From Candidatus Gemmiger stercoravium (GTDB lineage: Bacteria > Bacillota > Clostridia > Oscillospirales > Ruminococcaceae), in contig DWWE01000046.1 of the NCBI GenBank assembly GCA_019119835.1, forward strand, positions 1 to 48,078: a stretch of 48,078 bases of DNA, given 5' to 3'. Under the pieces are notes generated by a model. The model searched no databases, was not told where the DNA came from, and was given only the letters and a program-made list of their open reading frames with translations. Made by a program: the position numbers and the translations under genes. How positions within the stretch are numbered: position 1 is the first letter of the stretch; each line of letters opens with the position of its first letter. Positions 7,344 to 14,423 of this stretch are shown here, piece by piece.

Positions 7344-8372
7344 ATGAGCTTTACCTACCTGAAAAAACTGCCGACCCCGGCCGAGATCCGGGCGCGGTAC
7401 CCCCTTTCGGAACACGGCCGGGCGGTCAAGGCGGCCCGGGACGCCGAGATCACCGCGGCGATCACCGGCCGGTCGGACAAATTCCTGGTGGTCATCGGCC
7501 CCTGCTCGGCCGACAATGAGGACGCCGTCTGCGAATATGTCAGCCGCCTGGCCCGCGTGCAGGAGAAGGTGGCGGACAAGCTGGTGCTGGTGCCCCGCAT
7601 CTACACCTACAAGCCCCGCACCAACGGCGACGGGTACAAGGGCATCGCCTACCAGCCCAACCCCGAGGAACGTCCCGACCTGGAGACCGGCCTGATCACG
7701 GTGCGGCGGATGCTTATGCGCGCCATCGAGGAATTCGGCATGGCCCCGGCCGACGAGATGCTCTACCCCGAAAACTGGGGCTATGTGGAGGATCTTTTGA
7801 GCTATGTGGCCATCGGCGCCCGCAGTGTCGAGGACCAGCACCACCGCCAGACCGCCAGCGGCTTTGACGTGGCCACCGGCATGAAGAACCCCACCAGCGG
7901 CGACTTCTCGGTCATGCTCAACTCCATCTACGCGGCCCAGCACCCCCAGCACTACGCCTACGCCGGCAGCGAGGTGGAAACCAGCGGCAACCCGCTGGCC
8001 CATGCGATCCTGCGCGGCGGGGTCAACAAGCGGGGTGTCTCCCAGCCCAACTACCACTATGAGGACATCATGCGGCTGCTGGAGCTGTACAACAAGATGG
8101 ACCTGCAGAACCCGGCGGTCATCGTGGACGCCAACCACTCCAACTCGGACAAGCAGTACCACGAGCAGATCCGCATTGTCAAGGAAGTCATGCACAACCG
8201 CCAGCTTTCCCCCGAGATCCGCACCCTGGTCAAGGGCGTCATGGTGGAAAGCTACCTGGAACCCGGCCGCCAGGCCATCGGGGAACACATCTACGGCAAG
8301 TCCATCACCGACCCCTGCCTGGGCTGGGACGACTCCGAACAGCTGATCTACACCATCGCCGAAATGTGCTGA
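7344..8372 (+). CDS. aroF: 3-deoxy-7-phosphoheptulonate (DAHP) synthase, class I alpha
   Basis: Condenses phosphoenolpyruvate with erythrose-4-phosphate, the first step of the shikimate pathway. The 342-residue length fits the AroF/G/H type. Seen motifs are VVIGPCSADNEDA (residues about 49-61, PEP site), VPRIYTYKPRTNGDGYKG, ARSVEDQHHRQTASG, AILRGGVNKRGVSQPNY and VIVDANHSNSDKQ (metal-binding His), then SITDPCLGWDDS near the C-terminus. The N-terminal extension used for allosteric aromatic amino acid sensing is present (about 45 residues). The start ATG has only a weak AAAGG 13 bases upstream. The gene is monocistronic between its promoter and a strong terminator. Which aromatic acid inhibits it (AroF, G or H type) cannot be told. 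Confidence 0.93.
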   Translation: MSFTYLKKLPTPAEIRARYPLSEHGRAVKAARDAEITAAITGRSDKFLVVIGPCSADNEDAVCEYVSRLARVQEKVADKLVLVPRIYTYKPRTNGDGYKGIAYQPNPEERPDLETGLITVRRMLMRAIEEFGMAPADEMLYPENWGYVEDLLSYVAIGARSVEDQHHRQTASGFDVATGMKNPTSGDFSVMLNSIYAAQHPQHYAYAGSEVETSGNPLAHAILRGGVNKRGVSQPNYHYEDIMRLLELYNKMDLQNPAVIVDANHSNSDKQYHEQIRIVKEVMHNRQLSPEIRTLVKGVMVESYLEPGRQAIGEHIYGKSITDPCLGWDDSEQLIYTIAEMC

Positions 8373-8405
8373 CGCCGCGGGAAGTCCCGCCGCATCCAAC
8401 CTGCA

Positions 8406-8442
8406 AAAACGGACGCACGCCGGAAAGGCGTGCGTCCGTTTT
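8406..8442. terminator. Bidirectional intrinsic terminator
   Basis: AAAACGGACGCACGCC (8406-8421) pairs with GGCGTGCGTCCGTTTT (8427-8442). It lies between the convergent DAHP synthase and DUF2752 genes. Confidence 0.9.
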
Positions 8443-8446
8443 CCGT

Positions 8447-8785
8447 TTATCTCAATCGAAAAATGTACAGCAGAAAATTTGCTGAACAGATCACCGGGAC
8501 AGCGTAGGTCATGATCTCCCTGACAACGCCGTTTGCCTTGTGTATGTGGAGACAGCAGAGGATGGCGACCAGCAGAGGGATGGCCATGGGCTGAAGCTGA
8601 AGATAGGTGCGCAGGTCGCCGCGCAGCAGAGATAAAATGGCCCGGCTTGTGCCGCAGGTGGGGCAGGGAATGCCGGTTAGCCACCGAAACGGACAGGGAA
8701 GAGAGAGTGCGTACCAGCCGCCCCACAGCCCGGCTGCGGCAATGAACCTGCACAGATGCCGGAGGACTGACCTGCGGTCAGACAA
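8447..8785 (-). CDS. DUF2752 family membrane protein
   Basis: A 112-residue membrane protein with about three hydrophobic segments (residues 12-28, 66-82, 90-108). Residues 36-58 carry the DUF2752 signature: GIPCPTCGTSRAILSLLRGD, with its C-P-x-C-G-x-x-R core and a following P-M. The family has no proven role. The start is TTG at 8785, inside the end of the TM2 gene (8-base overlap), so it depends on translational coupling. It forms a two-gene unit with the TM2-domain gene, a common pairing in Firmicutes and Bacteroidetes. Base composition is clearly less GC-rich than the flanking genes. Confidence 0.85.
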   Translation of the reverse strand: MSDRRSVLRHLCRFIAAAGLWGGWYALSLPCPFRWLTGIPCPTCGTSRAILSLLRGDLRTYLQLQPMAIPLLVAILCCLHIHKANGVVREIMTYAVPVICSANFLLYIFRLR

Positions 8786-9116
8786 GGCTCATGACCTTGT
8801 TGAAGTTGTAATTCTTGGCTTTCTTGGAAACCGTAAACCAGTCAATGATGGTCAGAACACCGCAGCAGCCGAGTGTCAGCAGCTTGAGAATACCCATGCC
8901 GGTCTCTCCCAGCATAAAGCGGTCAATACCCAGGCCGCCCAGGAAGATCGAAACGAGCAGCAGGGTGGTGGGGTCCTTTAGTTCGATGGTGGAGATCAAG
9001 GAAAACTTTTCATCGTCCATCGTGCGCAGCTTGTCTTTCAGATAGACAATTTTTTCCTCCGGGAAATACTTCTGATTGGTCATGATGTACATGTCAATTT
9101 TTTGCTGGTCCAGCAT
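8778..9116 (-). CDS. TM2 domain-containing membrane protein
   Basis: A 112-residue protein. An N-terminal cytoplasmic region of about 50 residues (MLDQQKIDMYIMTNQKYFPE) precedes the TM2 domain at about residues 53-100, made of two helices joined by a tight turn, with the family signature FLGGLGIDRFMLGE and a LGCCGVLTIIDWF second helix. TM2 proteins are of unknown function. The chosen ATG follows GAGGAGGATT. The gene reads away from the XRE regulator across a palindromic, AT-rich control region, which suggests regulation by that protein. Confidence 0.88.
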   Translation of the reverse strand: MLDQQKIDMYIMTNQKYFPEEKIVYLKDKLRTMDDEKFSLISTIELKDPTTLLLVSIFLGGLGIDRFMLGETGMGILKLLTLGCCGVLTIIDWFTVSKKAKNYNFNKVMSLV

Positions 9117-9176
9117 AGCGAAATCCTCCTCTTTCTTTTGTCGGCCGCATCGGGATGGATGCTGTCTGTTAGACAT

Positions 9177-9210
9177 AAACTGTATAGGCATAAAATAGCC
9201 TTTACAGTTT
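9177..9210. promoter_or_regulatory. Palindromic operator candidate between TM2 and XRE genes
   Basis: AAACTGTATAGGC (9177-9189) is an inverted copy, 12 of 13 bases, of GCCTTTACAGTTT (9198-9210). Half-site-like copies TATAGGCAT recur near 9183 and 9260. TATAAT at 9246-9251 is a likely -10 for the XRE gene. The layout fits an operator bound by the adjacent HTH protein. Confidence 0.5.
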
Positions 9211-9283
9211 ATTAAATATTAGCACATAAACCTATATAATTCAAGTATAATTTAACCCTATAGGCATATGTGCAGGGAAAAAT

Positions 9284-9622
9284 ATGGATTACTATGCAAT
9301 CGGACAAAGGATTAGGAACGCCAGAAAGGCCCATCGACTTTCCCAGGAGGAATTGGCCGGGCTGGTGGGGATTTCTGTTACCCACATGAGTCACATCGAA
9401 ACAGGGAATACCAAGTTGAGTCTTGCGGTCCTTGTCGATTTGGCGCAGGCCCTTCAGGTTCGGACGGATGACCTGCTGTTCGGGATCAGGCCGCTGGAAC
9501 ATACGGCGGCATTGGATTCCATTGACAAACTGCTGGAAGGCTGCACAACCCGGCAGCTGCGTGTCATTGAAGATCTGATTCGTGCGGCCAGAACGTCGCT
9601 GGAGCGGTATGATCAGGCATAG
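9284..9622 (+). CDS. XRE-family HTH transcriptional regulator
   Basis: A 112-residue DNA-binding protein. Residues 6-62 are a lambda-repressor-like helix-turn-helix: IGQRIRNARKAHRLSQEELA, then GLVGISVTHMSHIETGNTKL with recognition helix around VTHMSHIE, and LVDLAQALQVRTDDLLFG. The C-terminal part (about 70-112) is helical (SIDKLLEGCTTRQLRVIEDLI) as in many short Clostridial regulators. It diverges from the TM2/DUF2752 pair and shares a palindrome with it, so autoregulation plus control of that pair is likely. Like its neighbours it is more AT-rich than the rest of the window. Confidence 0.88.
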   Translation: MDYYAIGQRIRNARKAHRLSQEELAGLVGISVTHMSHIETGNTKLSLAVLVDLAQALQVRTDDLLFGIRPLEHTAALDSIDKLLEGCTTRQLRVIEDLIRAARTSLERYDQA

Positions 9623-9694
9623 CGGTGCGCTTTGCCGTTCCGGGCGGGGCGGGCAGGGCGTCCGCTTCCGGAAAAACAGACAGGGTACAAGCGA

Positions 9695-9730
9695 AACAAC
9701 CCCGGGCGTTTGAGAACGCCCGGGGTTGTT
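9695..9730. terminator. Strong bidirectional terminator
   Basis: AACAACCCCGGGCGTT (9695-9710) pairs exactly with AACGCCCGGGGTTGTT (9715-9730) around TGAG. It ends both the XRE gene and the convergent GDP-fucose operon. Confidence 0.85.
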
Positions 9731-9763
9731 CTGCACGGTCTTGCGCTGTTCTGGCGGCCGGGT

Positions 9764-11089
9764 TTACAGCGGCCAGTCGTATTTCTGCTTGTCGGCCACG
9801 TCGATCTCGGCGCCGATCTGCACCTCGACGGCCTGCAGCGGGCTGTCGGCGATCAGGGTATGGCGCACGCCGGCGGGCATCGCCACCACGTCGCCGGGGT
9901 GGACCGGGCGCTCCACCCCGTCAATGACGGTGCGCCCCAGCCCGGACACGATGGTCCACACCTCGTCCCGATGTTCGTGGCTGTGGTAGGTCAGCCGGTG
10001 GCCGCTGTTCAGCGCGATCCGGATGGTGGTGGCCTCGGGCTGCACATCCAGCACCGTGAAGGACCCCCAGCTCTTTTCCGCAAACCGGGCTTCGCCCTCC
10101 ACCTGTTCCACATAGGGCTTGATATGGCTGGACCGCCCCTTGTCGCTGACCAGGATGCCGTCGCTGGACGCCGCCACCACCATGTTCTGCAGCCCCATGC
10201 AGATGATGGGGATGTTCAGCTGGTTGATGACGTTGGAGTTGCGGCAGGTCTCGTCCATCTGCACCTTGCCGATGGTCGGGTCGGACATCACCTCGCAGAA
10301 GGTGTTCCAGGTCCCCACGTCCTTCCACTCGCCGGCGTAGCGCATCACCGCGATGTCGGGTTCCTTTTCGGCCACAGCGTAGTCGAAGCTGATCCGCTTC
10401 TGCAGCGCGTAGTTGGCCTGCAGGTCGGCAAAATGGCGGAAGTCCAGCTGCTTGTGGGCGGCTTTGAGCAGGTAGCCCAGCTGGAAGGCAAACACCCCGC
10501 CGTTCCACAGCGCACCGCGGGCGATGTAGCCGGCGGCGGTCTGCTCGTCAGGCTTTTCCTTGAAGCTCACCACCCGGCTCACCGGGTCCTTGCCGGCCGG
10601 GATGATGTACCCGAACTTGGCGCTGGGGTAGGTGGGTTCAATGCCCATCAGGGTCAGGTGGGCGGCGTTCGGGTTGCCGGGACCGGCCAGTTCGGCCATG
10701 CGGCGCACCGCCGCAAAGTAGCTGTCGTCCACATAGGGGTCCACCGGGCAGACCACCACCGGCTCCCGGGGGCCCACCCCCTTCACGTCGGCCAGGTAGG
10801 CGCAGGCCAGCACAATGGCCGGGAAGGTGTCCCGCCGGCAGGGTTCCACGCAGACGCTCACCTTGTCGCCCAGCTGGTTCTTGATGGTGCTGACCTGCCG
10901 CTTGCCGGTGGCCACCACAATGTTGGCCTGGGGGTCGGCGGCCATGATCTGGCGGTAGACCCGCTGCACCATGCTCTCATGTTCGCCGCGGTCGTTTTTC
11001 AGCAGCGGCACGAACTGTTTGGACCGGATGTTGTTGGACAGCGGCCACAGCCGCTGCCCGCTGCCGCCCGAAAGTAGGATCAGGTTCAC
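9764..11089 (-). CDS. manC: Mannose-1-phosphate guanylyltransferase / mannose-6-phosphate isomerase
   Basis: Makes GDP-mannose from mannose-1-phosphate and GTP, and may isomerise fructose-6-phosphate to mannose-6-phosphate. The 441-residue product has the nucleotidyltransferase signature LLSGGSGQRLWPLS at residues 4-17, the FVPLL and CVEPCRRDTFPAI segments and the Lys-containing SFKEKPD motif. The C-terminal cupin (about 340-441) has HSHEHRDEVWTIVSGLG and GDVVAMPAGVRHTL. Start codon is GTG 11089 behind AGGAG. It is the last of three genes, gmd-fcl-manC, supplying GDP-L-fucose from the mannose-phosphate pool. The bifunctional form is usually about 470 residues, so it is slightly short. Confidence 0.92.
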   Translation of the reverse strand: MNLILLSGGSGQRLWPLSNNIRSKQFVPLLKNDRGEHESMVQRVYRQIMAADPQANIVVATGKRQVSTIKNQLGDKVSVCVEPCRRDTFPAIVLACAYLADVKGVGPREPVVVCPVDPYVDDSYFAAVRRMAELAGPGNPNAAHLTLMGIEPTYPSAKFGYIIPAGKDPVSRVVSFKEKPDEQTAAGYIARGALWNGGVFAFQLGYLLKAAHKQLDFRHFADLQANYALQKRISFDYAVAEKEPDIAVMRYAGEWKDVGTWNTFCEVMSDPTIGKVQMDETCRNSNVINQLNIPIICMGLQNMVVAASSDGILVSDKGRSSHIKPYVEQVEGEARFAEKSWGSFTVLDVQPEATTIRIALNSGHRLTYHSHEHRDEVWTIVSGLGRTVIDGVERPVHPGDVVAMPAGVRHTLIADSPLQAVEVQIGAEIDVADKQKYDWPL

Positions 11090-11110
11090 GGTGGGCTCCT
11101 TTCTGCCGTT

Positions 11111-12055
11111 TCAGCGCTCGGCCCGCATGGGGTTGTTCAAAAAGTCCTGGTAGGTCAGCCGGATGCCCTCCTCCAGCTCGGTCCTGTAGGTCCAGCCCAG
11201 GGCGGCGGCCTTGCTCACGTCCAGCAGCTTGCGGGGGGTGCCGTTGGGCTTGGTGGGGTCCCAGCGGATCTCGCCGGTGTAGCCCACCACCTTCGCCACC
11301 AGCTCGGTCAGCTCCCTGATGGTCAGCTCCTTGCCGGTGCCGGCGTTGACCGTCTCGTTGCCGGAATACCGGTTCATCAAAAACACGCAGAGGTTGGCCA
11401 GGTCGTCCACATACAGGAACTCCCGCAGCGGACTGCCGTCGCCCCAGCAGGTCACAAAGGGCAGGTTCTGCTCCTTCGCCTCATGGAACCGGCGGATCAG
11501 CGCCGGCAGCACATGGCTGTGGGTGGGGTGGTAGTTGTCGTTGGGGCCGTAGAGGTTGGTGGGCATCACGCTGATATAGTCGGTGCCGTACTGGCGGTTC
11601 AGGTACTCGCAGTATTTCAGCCCCGAGATCTTGGCCAGGGCGTAGGCTTCGTTGGTCTTTTCCAGCGCCGAGGTCAGCAGGCAGCTCTCCTTCATCGGCT
11701 GGGGGGCCATGCGGGGGTAGATGCAGGAGGAGCCCAGGAACTCCAGCTTCCTGCAGCCGTTCTGCCAGGCCGCGTGGATGACGTTCATCTCCAGGATCAT
11801 GTTGTCATACATGAAGTCGGCCAGCGCTTCGCTGTTGGCCTCGATGCCGCCCACCTTCGCCGCGGCCAGAAAGACATACTCGGGCTTTTCCTCGGCAAAA
11901 AAGCGTTCCACCGCCTCCTGCCGGCACAGGTCCAGCTCCTTGTGGGTGCGGGTGATGATGTTCGTGTACCCCTGGCGCTCCAGTTCCCGCAGGATGGCCG
12001 AGCCCACCATGCCCCGGTGGCCGGCCACATAAATCTTGGCATTTTTTTCCATCAT
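11111..12055 (-). CDS. fcl: GDP-L-fucose synthase
   Basis: Epimerises and reduces GDP-4-keto-6-deoxymannose to GDP-L-fucose using NADPH. The 314-residue short-chain dehydrogenase has the dinucleotide loop [10 protein letters not shown] near residues 11-20. The fcl-type motifs [28 protein letters not shown] (catalytic Ser and Cys109-type residue) and [10 protein letters not shown] (Y-x-x-x-K) are present. [13 protein letters not shown] and [14 protein letters not shown] follow. Two adjacent ATGs occur at 12055 and 12052; AGAAGG lies about 11 bases before. It is the middle gene, 49 bases after gmd and 22 before manC. Confidence 0.95.
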   Translation of the reverse strand: MMEKNAKIYVAGHRGMVGSAILRELERQGYTNIITRTHKELDLCRQEAVERFFAEEKPEYVFLAAAKVGGIEANSEALADFMYDNMILEMNVIHAAWQNGCRKLEFLGSSCIYPRMAPQPMKESCLLTSALEKTNEAYALAKISGLKYCEYLNRQYGTDYISVMPTNLYGPNDNYHPTHSHVLPALIRRFHEAKEQNLPFVTCWGDGSPLREFLYVDDLANLCVFLMNRYSGNETVNAGTGKELTIRELTELVAKVVGYTGEIRWDPTKPNGTPRKLLDVSKAAALGWTYRTELEEGIRLTYQDFLNNPMRAER

Positions 12056-12103
12056 AGCGAAAAAACCTTCTCTCGTTCCATTCAAAATCCGGCAGTCGGC
12101 CGC

Positions 12104-13192
12104 TTATTTCACAACGCCTTTTTCCAGGTATTCCTCCAGGTTGCAGCGGATGCGCTCCTCGGCGCGCTCCACCGCCACCTTCTGCATGTCGTGCTCCACC
12201 ATGATCCGCACCAGTTCCTCAAAGCTGGTCTTGGTGGGGTTCCAGCCCAGCTGGGTGCGGGCCTTGGTGGGGTCGCCCCACAGGTTCACCACGTCGGTGA
12301 GGCGGTAAAAGTCGGGGCTGACCTCCACCAGCACCCGGCCGGTGGCCTTGTCGATGCCCTTTTCCTCCAGCCCTTCGCCCTCGAATTCCAGCTCGATGCC
12401 CGCATAGTGGAAGGCCAGCCGGCAGAAATCCCGCACGCTGTGCTGTACGCCGGTGGCGATCACAAAATCCTCCGGTTCCTTGTTCTGCAGGATCAGCCAC
12501 ATGCACTCCACATAATCCTTGGCATAGCCCCAGTCCCGCAGGCTGGACAGGTTGCCCAGGTACAGCTTGTCCTGCTTGCCCTGTTGGATGCGGGCGGCGG
12601 CCAGCGTGATCTTGCGGGTCACGAAGGTCTCGCCCCGCCGCTCGGACTCGTGGTTGAACAGGATGCCCGAACAGGCGAACATGCCGTAGGCTTCCCGGTA
12701 TTCCTTGGTGATCCAGAACCCGTACTGCTTGGCCACCGCGTAGGGGCTGTAGGGGTGGAAGGGGGTGTTCTCGTTCTGGGGCACCTCCTCCACCTTGCCG
12801 TACAGTTCGCTGGTGGATGCCTGGTAGATGCGGCAGGTCTTGGTCAGGCCGCACAGCCGCACGGCCTCCAGCACCCGCAGCACGCCGGTGGCGTCCACGT
12901 CGGCGGTGAACTCGGGCACATCGAAGCTGACCTGCACATGGCTCTGGGCGGCCAGGTTGTAGATCTCGTCCGGCCGCACGCTGCCGATGACCGAGAGCAG
13001 GCTCATCGAATCGCCCATGTCGCCGTAGTGCAGGTGGAAGCGGGGGTCGCCCTCCAGGTGGGCGATCCGCTCCCGGTAATCCACCGAGGAACGGCGGATG
13101 ATGCCGTGAACGTCGTAGCCTTTTTCCAGCAGGAACTCGGCCAGATAGCTGCCGTCCTGGCCGGTGATGCCGGTGATCAGTGCTTTTTTCAT
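12104..13192 (-). CDS. gmd: GDP-mannose 4,6-dehydratase
   Basis: Converts GDP-D-mannose to GDP-4-keto-6-deoxy-D-mannose, the committed step to GDP-L-fucose (also used for GDP-rhamnose). The 362-residue extended SDR protein begins [20 protein letters not shown] with the G-x-x-G-x-x-G loop, then [12 protein letters not shown]. It contains the active-site Thr/Glu region [12 protein letters not shown] and Y-x-x-x-K in [12 protein letters not shown]. The [11 protein letters not shown] segment is diagnostic of Gmd. AAAGGAG precedes the ATG. It is the first gene of the operon, with a promoter overlapping that of the divergent AraC gene. Confidence 0.96.
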   Translation of the reverse strand: MKKALITGITGQDGSYLAEFLLEKGYDVHGIIRRSSVDYRERIAHLEGDPRFHLHYGDMGDSMSLLSVIGSVRPDEIYNLAAQSHVQVSFDVPEFTADVDATGVLRVLEAVRLCGLTKTCRIYQASTSELYGKVEEVPQNENTPFHPYSPYAVAKQYGFWITKEYREAYGMFACSGILFNHESERRGETFVTRKITLAAARIQQGKQDKLYLGNLSSLRDWGYAKDYVECMWLILQNKEPEDFVIATGVQHSVRDFCRLAFHYAGIELEFEGEGLEEKGIDKATGRVLVEVSPDFYRLTDVVNLWGDPTKARTQLGWNPTKTSFEELVRIMVEHDMQKVAVERAEERIRCNLEEYLEKGVVK

Positions 13193-13305
13193 TCGGGAAC
13201 TCCTTTTGCGGTTTTTACGGTTTTCGCCGCCGCCCGGCGGGCCGGGGGCGGGGTCATGCACATTCTTGCAAAGCGGCGGGCGGCTGCCGGCGGACGGCAG
13301 GGCCC

Positions 13306-13333
13306 TTGAAAATGGCCGCTAATTCAGTATAAT
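13306..13333 (+). promoter_or_regulatory. Promoter of the AraC regulator gene
   Basis: TTGAAA (13306-13311) and a perfect TATAAT (13328-13333), spacing 16. The -10 element overlaps the -10 of the divergent gmd promoter. Confidence 0.6.
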
Positions 13334-13354
13334 GGTTTTGTCGGAAAGTTACAA
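13326..13354 (-). promoter_or_regulatory. Promoter of the gmd-fcl-manC operon
   Basis: On the minus strand TTGTAA (complement of 13349-13354), a 17-base spacer and TATACT (complement of 13326-13331). It is face-to-face with the AraC promoter, so RNA polymerase can occupy only one at a time. The leader to gmd is about 130 bases. Confidence 0.6.
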
Positions 13355-13403
13355 GGCATGATGTTGCCGCAGTTTTTGCACGATCTTGCTATGGAGGTGC
13401 CCC

Positions 13404-14276
13404 ATGCCCCAGTCCAGCCAGTTCCCCGCCTGCTACCACCCGTCCAGCGTGCGGGTCATCCTGACGCCCAGCCCCTTCGCCCGGGAGAACCTGTTCTACC
13501 TGCAGGAAGCCGGGCACATCCGCCTGGTGCAGAGCCACGCAGGCACCCAGCGCAGCAGCCTGGACAGTTTTTTGATCGTGCAGGTGGCGGCGGGCAGCGG
13601 AAGCCTGCAGTACGGCGGCCGCAGCTGGCCGCTGCAGGCGGGGCAGTGCTTCTGGGTGGACTGCCGGCGCCCCCACGGCTACCGCAGCGCCCCCGACGAC
13701 CCCTGGGAGCTGCGCTGGGTCCACTTCAACGGCCGCAGCGCCCCGGCCTTCTACCGCCGGTTCGGCTCGGCCGAACCGGTCTTCACCCCCGCCGACGCCG
13801 GCGCCGTGGCCCGGCGGCTGGACGCGGTGCTGGACCTGGCCCGCCGCTGGGACGCCACCGCCGAGCTGGAAGCCTCCGCCGAGGTGGCGGGGCTGCTGGC
13901 CTCGGTGCTGGCCGGCCGGGCCCGGGGCGCCGCCCCGGCCGGCCCCGCCGCCCGGCTGGAACAGGTGCGCACCTACCTGCTGGAACACTGCACCGAGCCG
14001 CTGACGCTGGACGAACTGGCCGCCCGGTTCTATGTGAGCAAATACTACCTGGCCCGCAGCTTCAAGCAGCGCTACGGCGAGACCATCGTGGGCTGCCTGC
14101 ACGCGGCCCGCATCGACCGGGCCAAGCAGATGCTGCGCTACACCGACCTGACCCTGGGCCAGATCGCCGCGGCCTGCGGTTTCCGGGAGCAAGCCTACTT
14201 CACCCGCCGCTTCCGGGCGGCCGAAGGCCAGACCGCCACCGACTACCGCCGGGCCTGGCGGGGGCGGCAGGGATAG
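13404..14276 (+). CDS. AraC family transcriptional regulator
   Basis: A 290-residue regulator. Residues about 10-135 form a cupin-like sugar-sensing domain (LQAGQCFWVDCRRPHGYRSA, WELRWVHFNG) as in lactose/raffinose-type AraC proteins. The C-terminal 100 residues carry two helix-turn-helix motifs (LTLDELAARFYVSKYYLARS and LTLGQIAAACGFREQAYFTR) and end in the family FRAAEGQTATDYRR signature. GGAGG lies six bases before the ATG. It sits between the divergent GDP-fucose operon and the GH2 glycosidase 147 bases downstream. Control of the glycosidase is the likelier job, but its promoter also overlaps that of gmd. Confidence 0.9.
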   Translation: MPQSSQFPACYHPSSVRVILTPSPFARENLFYLQEAGHIRLVQSHAGTQRSSLDSFLIVQVAAGSGSLQYGGRSWPLQAGQCFWVDCRRPHGYRSAPDDPWELRWVHFNGRSAPAFYRRFGSAEPVFTPADAGAVARRLDAVLDLARRWDATAELEASAEVAGLLASVLAGRARGAAPAGPAARLEQVRTYLLEHCTEPLTLDELAARFYVSKYYLARSFKQRYGETIVGCLHAARIDRAKQMLRYTDLTLGQIAAACGFREQAYFTRRFRAAEGQTATDYRRAWRGRQG

Positions 14277-14340
14277 GAAAATTTTTGAAAAATTCACAAT
14301 TTGTTCAGAAAGGCGGTGCCCCAAATCCGGCGTTTTACGC

Positions 14341-14346
14341 TATAAT
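14341..14346 (+). promoter_or_regulatory. -10 element of the GH2 gene promoter
   Basis: TATAAT without a recognisable -35 box at the right distance, typical of an activator-dependent promoter. An AT-rich patch just upstream (14278-14305) and CCCGTTT/AAACGGG inverted repeats (14360-14366 and 14383-14389) are candidate AraC-protein sites. Confidence 0.5.
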
Positions 14347-14396
14347 AATAAAAAGTATGCCCGTTTTTTGAAAGAATTGTGCAAACGGGCCAAATG

Positions 14397-14411
14397 TTGC
14401 GTGCAACGCAA
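14397..14411 (+). promoter_or_regulatory. Palindrome abutting the GH2 ribosome-binding site
   Basis: TTGCGTGCAACGCAA is a 6-3-6 perfect inverted repeat ending immediately before the AGGAGG of the GH2 gene. It could be a LacI-type operator or an RNA hairpin that controls access to the ribosome site. Confidence 0.45.
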
Positions 14412-14423
14412 GGAGGAACGAAC

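Noticed and set aside
4482-8753. Very long minus-strand open frame antisense to the kinase and DAHP synthase
   Set aside because: It runs on from the MerR frame only because high-GC codon bias leaves few stops. Its translation is low-complexity His/Gly/Val-rich sequence with no ribosome site or family motif, and the plus strand carries clear enzymes.
11483-13309. 608-codon plus-strand open frame across fcl and gmd
   Set aside because: Antisense to two unmistakable enzymes and lacking any motif or ribosome site.
14278-14305. Rex-type redox operator (TTGTGAA-N4-TTCACAA) before GH2
   Set aside because: Only the right half fits; the left half matches four of seven positions, so the site is better explained as an AraC or promoter-proximal element.
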